From: Spongilla lacustris
Lineage: Eukaryota > Porifera > Demospongiae > Spongillida > Spongillidae
Length of the DNA: 64,000 nucleotides
Assembly: GCA_949361645.1 (NCBI GenBank)
Contig: OX442426.1
Location: 3,282,673-3,346,672 of the forward strand
Reading direction: 5' to 3'
Shown: in pieces, positions 58,901 to 64,000 of the stretch
Layout: each line of letters opens with the position of its first letter
Position numbering within the stretch: the first letter of the stretch is position 1
Translations under genes and position numbers: made by a program
Notes under the pieces: generated by a model
Databases searched by the model: none
What the model saw: only the letters and a program-made list of their open reading frames with translations
What the model was told of the DNA's origin: nothing

Positions 58901-59190
58901 CAGTGCAATGTGCTGTAGCTTTGAAGACCAAAACTCTGTCGTGAACGACCAAAGTGCAGCAGCATACATGACAAAACATCATCTACATACATGTAACTGC
59001 TTACCGACAAGGTCTGACTTTCTTTTAGTACAGATCCTGCAAACACCAGTTCAAAGTGGTTTATAGGTAATAAAGTTTGTCGAGAAACCTCGCGTTTCAG
59101 CTGTTCTACAGACCAGGAAGTTTCCAGTTCGATCAGGTAACTGCGTCCATTAATGTCTTTCACACTAATACTAAATCGACCAGCTGACAT
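55917..59190 (-). CDS. PRKN: Parkin, RBR E3 ubiquitin ligase
   Basis: Ten minus-strand exons join in phase with GT..AG at every junction: 59190..58800, 58494..58355, 58297..58214, 58139..58024, 57963..57830, 57482..57421, 57358..57212, 56641..56558, 56220..56112 and 56053..55917. This gives 467 aa (human parkin has 465). In order: UBL (about 1-80), linker, RING0 ([36 protein letters not shown]), RING1 ([20 protein letters not shown]), IBR ([56 protein letters not shown]), the REP-type Trp ([20 protein letters not shown]) and RING2 with catalytic Cys425, His427 and Glu435 ([17 protein letters not shown]). Parkin is autoinhibited and works with PINK1 in mitophagy. Odd points: the Ser65 position of the UBL seems to be Asp, and the C-terminus carries an acidic extension ([15 protein letters not shown]). 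Confidence 0.93.
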
Positions 59191-60210
59191 CGCAGAGCAC
59201 TGCTGCTGAATTACATCGAATTACAATTACCCGCGGTAATGATTATGTATGCAGAATTACAAAGAGAACATGTCCATTATGAATATCGAATCCTCCAAGT
59301 AACTAAAGTACAGTGTCACTTTGACTAGCATTTTAAACGCCAATCACCTACCTTGGTCCGGGATATCAGCGGGCATGCATAACATTATGCAATGCAATCT
59401 GAGACAACTGCAGTTCTTCATAAAAAATTTCCAGCACTGTGTTGTGAAAATGTGCGCGTGGCTATCTTCTCTGCAAATGTGAGGCCACTATGTGGCCCAA
59501 AATTAAAAGGTACCTTTCATTTTCCACCAGTACCTGGGCTTAATTATGCCATAGATGCTATTACCCCCTCTTCAATCTCCAAGTAGAATTCTGCAGAGGA
59601 TAGCTTTGCCAATCCCAATCAACTGAGTCCCATCTTCAGCATAACCTATCAATTAAGTGCACTATATGACTCTGGCTGCATGCTCCATTCCAGGAAGGAT
59701 CTGTGCTGTCCTGATAAAGCTCTGCATGTTTGGGGGAGATGTAGTGGCTCCTATCAATTTCATTATTTCTGCTTGTTGCAATACTGGTGGTGCAATACTG
59801 GTGGTAGTTTGGGTCATGGAAGGAAGCTAACAACAATTTGTCCAAAGCGAGTGTGGTTGCGATTGCTGCAACCAGGTAGGTAGAGAAGATAAAACACACA
59901 TGCTGTTAGCTTCCATAGGGCATTTTATATATAAAGTACACATATGTATGTACACTAATGGTACAGTACAAATGCACAGGGGAAAAAAGAGCAAATCAAG
60001 TTTTGATTTTATAAAGAATTTTAAAAAAAATCCTCTGTAAAATCACTATGTGATTAAACATTAAAATTGATTTTCGTGTAATGATTTCACGTTTTTTTTT
60101 CCTGTGATGGTAAATTTTTGTTTCAATACCAGCTTATCTGTCAGACCATGTGCATAAAGGAACCAGACCAACTTAAACAAATCACAGCAATAGTGAGGAT
60201 ACACAATGAG
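59191..60210. other. Parkin upstream region and 3' flank of the next gene
   Basis: It contains the parkin 5' flank and a short tandem word at 59781-59805 (ACTGGTGGT). Open frames here lack splice or domain support. No gene is called. Confidence 0.5.
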
Positions 60211-63200
60211 CTAATGCTGCCACAATTCATTATCATACAACTTGGAGAGATTTTGAGATGCGTCTTGAGAAAATTTAATTTCCTCTTGTGACAAATGATT
60301 TATGTTGAAGCTCTGTTCAGGCAATGCCCTTGTAGTGCCAAATGATGCAACCTTTGTTACAGTAGTATTATTACGTTCCAAAGCAACTTGTTTTGCAGCT
60401 TTTCTGGAGGAGGTGCTGGGAGTAAGTGAGAACACGGTAGAAGAAAGTTTGACACTTGGTGTAGTGTGAGGCGGTTTGCTGGAACCTGCGGGCCTCTTCG
60501 GTTTAGGGGTGCACTTTTTAGCTACAGTATGATAAATAGGAAACATGTATTGCTGTTACAGAATTAATATGATAGCTTACTGAATATGCATGTAAAAAAT
60601 CTGTTAACCCTGACTTTAGTTAAGGTGCTGAGAGCTATACCCTTAAATGTGGATGAATTTGAGCAATTGTTTTAAGAGTATTGAAACTACGCATTGAACA
60701 ATTGGACATGCTCTACTGGCAGAATACAACCTTTCAAATAGTTATGCACGTATTCGAAAAAGTAAAATAATATCAAAATACATAAAGTTCTATAAAACCA
60801 TCAGAAGTTTGACAGTTACAAAATTTATTTCCAAAGATACCCCCAACATACCATCTTCCACGAGAACTGCAAGTCCAGCATTGCCAGCCTGATCAGAACA
60901 ATCCAAGTCGCTGGATGAATCTGGATATTGTAATGTAAAAGTAAAGATCGAAAGATGTCTATTCAAATACATACATGTACATATGTTCTTTTTAAAAATA
61001 GGATTGATTACCATTTCATTTTCATTTTGTTTGAAAAAGTATAGGAATGCAGAACTCTCAACTATCAATTCTTGTGCACTTCATTATATAAACTCTAATT
61101 GTGCATTGCTGACAGACGTGTTGTTTACTTGGGTAGTGACATAGGCCAGCTAGAATATACAATGCACAAAACCTTTCCCACATATTTAGATACCTTGTGC
61201 TGTATTGCTGCTAGGTGTAACATTGCTTGCATCATGTCGCTTGAATTTAATACACAATGGGCCCCCTAAAGCTGCATCATCTACAAATTCAAAAGGATCA
61301 CTATCACATCTTGTAGTGTTGATTGTCTCTAATTTGCCAACATCACCAGAGGCATTTGACAGCTCAGTGGTAACAAGATTCGATGCACTGGCTACATTAA
61401 CAGCTACTGCTGATTTTTGCAGTGAGGTTAAAACACATGGCATAACAATGTGACTAGCGATTCCCCCATTATTTGGTGCCTTTGACTTCAATTTTTCATT
61501 TTGTTTAACTTTTTTGGTGGTCTTTCTTGCTTCATCGCCTGTATCTTCATTTTGCCCTTTCTGTACTAAGGCAGTTGACTCAACAGTGCATCCTTGATTT
61601 GTCTGCTGAGATTGATCACTCTTTCGTTTTTCATTCCTATCTTTTCTTGTAAGAAGCGAAGATCTTGACCTTGGCAGTGGAGGAATAACATTTTCCCTTT
61701 GCACCTCTCTTTCAAAAGGCTGCTCATCTTCTGTTGTAGAGCAAATACTACTACATGTACACAAAGATGTTGTATTTTGTTTACCTTGCAAATTTGCACC
61801 CTCACCTTTAACAAGGGGAAACTCAGGGCTAGGCACTTCATCTGATTTGGAAAAAAATAAAATCAAAAACATAGATCACATGCCTGGCACATGCACTACC
61901 AATTGTAGTAAAAATGCAGAAAAAGTTTACAGCACAAAAAAGAAACCAAACTACATGAATTAAGCGTGTGTGAGTGTAAATCATACCCAGTTGTGTTTCT
62001 GAAATTCTTTGTGTTTCCTCCATTATGTTCACGTCAGTGGTACTCATTTGCTGGGCTTGCTTGGGACTAAGTTGTTTTTCCAAGCCACTACATAGACTTT
62101 TAGTACATATACTACTATTCAGAGTAGCTTTGTCATCATTAAGACGGGTTGTGTCTGAACATTGCACTTTCTCTTGCGATACTTCTGATTGTTTATTAAG
62201 TGAAAGACTGTCAGAATCAGAATCGTTATCCGATGAGCTTTTATTAGGTTGAACACCTTGCTGAACAGTTTGACCTTCAAGCATTGTATTGTCTGGGTGA
62301 GCAGAAGTGCCATCTTTTGAGCCCTGGTACCCAACAGACTGATTTGAGCAAGCTGCTTTCCCAGCTTGGCAAGAATTGGCATTTGACTTGCTCAAAGGTA
62401 AACAAGGGACCGTCTTCTTACTTTCAGCTGCAATTGCTCCTCTAGGAAGTTTTGACATCCTTTTGGCTCGGGAAAGAGACACTTTGGCCTTCACAGGAAT
62501 GAGTGAAGCACCCTTGGTAGTACTAGGTGGTACAATGGATTTATCTTCATCATCAGTATCAGATGTATAGTCTGATGTGTCTGTAGACAGAAAACCTTTT
62601 ATATGTGTAGGCTTCAAATGGCTTTGAGTAGCAGCTGATGGCTTGGAAGGCAATCTACATGCTTTAGAACTCTTCAGTACATTATGCGACGTGTCATCAT
62701 TGGCCTTTGGAATTTGTTTCCCTCCTTTCAAATCACTGTCACCTTCACGTGCAGCATTTGCTTCTAAATTTGCAGACTTATCAGACAACTTTAGTTTACT
62801 GTTAGATGCTACACCAGATTCACCTTCTTCACTATCAGATGTATAGTCTGATGTGTCGGTAGGCAGACAACCTTGTGTACGTGCATATGGAACAGGTTTC
62901 AAATGGTTTTGAGTAGCATCACACTTCTTGTCAGAAATCAATGCAACCACTGGCATGGAAGGCAATCCACATGCTTTTGAACTTGATTTCAGTATGTTAT
63001 GTGATTGGTTTCCAGATGTGTCATCAAGGGCCTTTGAAATATGTTTCCCTCCCTTTAAATTGCTGTCACCTTCGCACTCAACATTTGTTTCTAAATTTGC
63101 AGATTTATCAGATAACTTTCCTTTAATGTTTGACACTGCACCTTCGTCACTATCAGATGTATAGTCTGATGTGTCTGTAGGCAGACAACTTTGTGTACGC

Positions 63201-63477
63201 GTATATGGAACAGGTTTAGCATCACACTTCTTTTTTTCAGAAATTAATGCAGTTGATGGCTTGGAAGGCAGTTTTGAACTTGATTTCAGTACATTATGCG
63301 ATTGGCTTCCAGATGTGTCATCAATGGCCTTTGAAATTTGTTTTCCTTCTTTCAACTTGCTGTCACCTTCACACACAGCATTTGTTTCTACATTTGCAGA
63401 TATATCGGACAGATGCTGGGACAAAATTGGCTTCGAATTTAATTCGTCGTCTTCAGAAATAGCACGATCTGGGTGAG
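60211..63477 (-). CDS. Ser/Asp-rich repeat protein, probably disordered (5' partial)
   Basis: Four minus-strand exons join in phase 1: 63477..61987, 61841..61194, 60920..60852 and 60521..60211. The first visible exon starts at an acceptor, so the 5' end is outside the window or unseen upstream. About 839 codons are visible. The protein is rich in Ser, Lys, Asp and Thr, with no globular domain I recognise. Exon 1 holds three imperfect repeats of roughly 85-120 residues. Each has LSDKSANLE.N...EGDS-LK-GK and DDTS...HNVLKSS, then the signature CLPTDTSDYTSDSDEG. Lys/Arg patches (DEARKTTKKVKQNEKLKSK) suggest a nuclear location (inference), and SDSDEG-type sites suit acidophilic kinases. The C-terminus is HLSQEEIKFSQDASQNLSKL then YDNELWQH. 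It lies upstream of parkin on the same strand; no functional link is claimed. Confidence 0.65.
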
Positions 63478-64000
63478 CTGGGAGAAGAAACAATGATTTA
63501 TATGGCATACATGTAGTTAAACTCGTAAATGGGTGGCTAATCTGGTACATGTATACATATAGGTGTACTCAACATTTAACAGCAAGTTAAATATTTGCTA
63601 GCATATAGCTTTTCTAAATCGTTCTTCCGATAGATAAGTAATAGCCTATTACACAGTTATGAAGTGCTGTATGTTTTATACATTATTAAATACCGGCAGT
63701 ACTGCTGTTGTTGTCTTAAAACTTTTCCATGACAAGCAAAACCAAGCACAAAAATTGCACTGAACTATTGTGTTGTATATTAAAGCATTTTGTAGTTATA
63801 GAAACGAAGGGTGTCAATTAAAGAAGAAAATAACATTGTAAACTCATCCATTTATACAAAATGACATGGAAGATATATACTCAATGTAAATACAGCTTAC
63901 TAAGAATGATCTTTAAAGGTACATATGCTGATGTACCAATGAATAACAGCTAACAGCGACGTATTGGAGCTTTTTTGCTCAAATTAAATTGTTTCGTCTA
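63478..64000. other. Upstream intron or flank, nothing recognised
   Basis: AT-rich DNA upstream of the first visible exon of the Ser/Asp-rich gene, probably an intron since the exon begins at a splice acceptor. No further exon was found. Confidence 0.5.

Overview
The window is nuclear DNA from an invertebrate animal, most likely a sponge (demosponge). It is AT-rich, with spliced genes whose introns can be very short (one of 50 bases), GT..AG junctions throughout, many microsatellites and foldback or terminal-inverted-repeat transposons, and gene families I associate with sponges: TRAF-like proteins, cysteine-rich/FN3 receptors, and beta-helix multi-membrane-span proteins. The phylum call is inference. 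No bacterial, viral or organellar genes were seen.

Layout. 1-2457: the last two exons of a mucin-like membrane protein, with a Tc1/mariner-like element in the intron. 4912-8875: a complete five-exon receptor-like gene (signal peptide, unknown ectodomain, ephrin-receptor-like Cys-rich module, FN3, one TM, short tail, no kinase). Its FN3 and TM exons recur as decayed copies at 9646-10535 and 37892-38791. 11101-16150: transposon debris. About 15318-24480 and 24759-36420 form a tandem segmental duplication. Each unit holds one copy of a large intronless minus-strand gene for a signal-peptide/beta-helix/multi-TM protein. The copy at 26887-31155 is intact (1422 aa). The copy at 16514-21640 is dead: a hAT-like insertion, two nonsense codons and two frameshifting deletions. 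Each unit has then collected its own foldback and TIR elements, including a 3.7 kb nested insertion in the second. 37508-38791 is a patchwork of pieces of parkin, the DUF1295 gene and the FN3/TM gene. 39923-40840 is an intact DUF1295/steroid-5-alpha-reductase-like enzyme gene, and 41112-42221 a small two-exon gene with a Mutator-like element in its intron.

45073-59190 is a ubiquitin-signalling neighbourhood: a RING-TRAF gene (minus), a RING-less TRAF-like gene (plus), a second RING-TRAF gene (plus), and a complete ten-exon parkin (PRKN) orthologue (minus). The parkin exons join in phase at every GT..AG junction to give 467 aa. The window closes with a partial minus-strand gene for a Ser/Asp-rich, probably disordered protein with internal repeats (60211-63477).

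The main biology is family birth and death: rapid duplication and decay of cell-surface proteins, gene fragments scattered by rearrangement, and unusually abundant palindromic or foldback DNA. Exon models, domain calls and repeat boundaries were derived by eye. No alignment or database search was possible.
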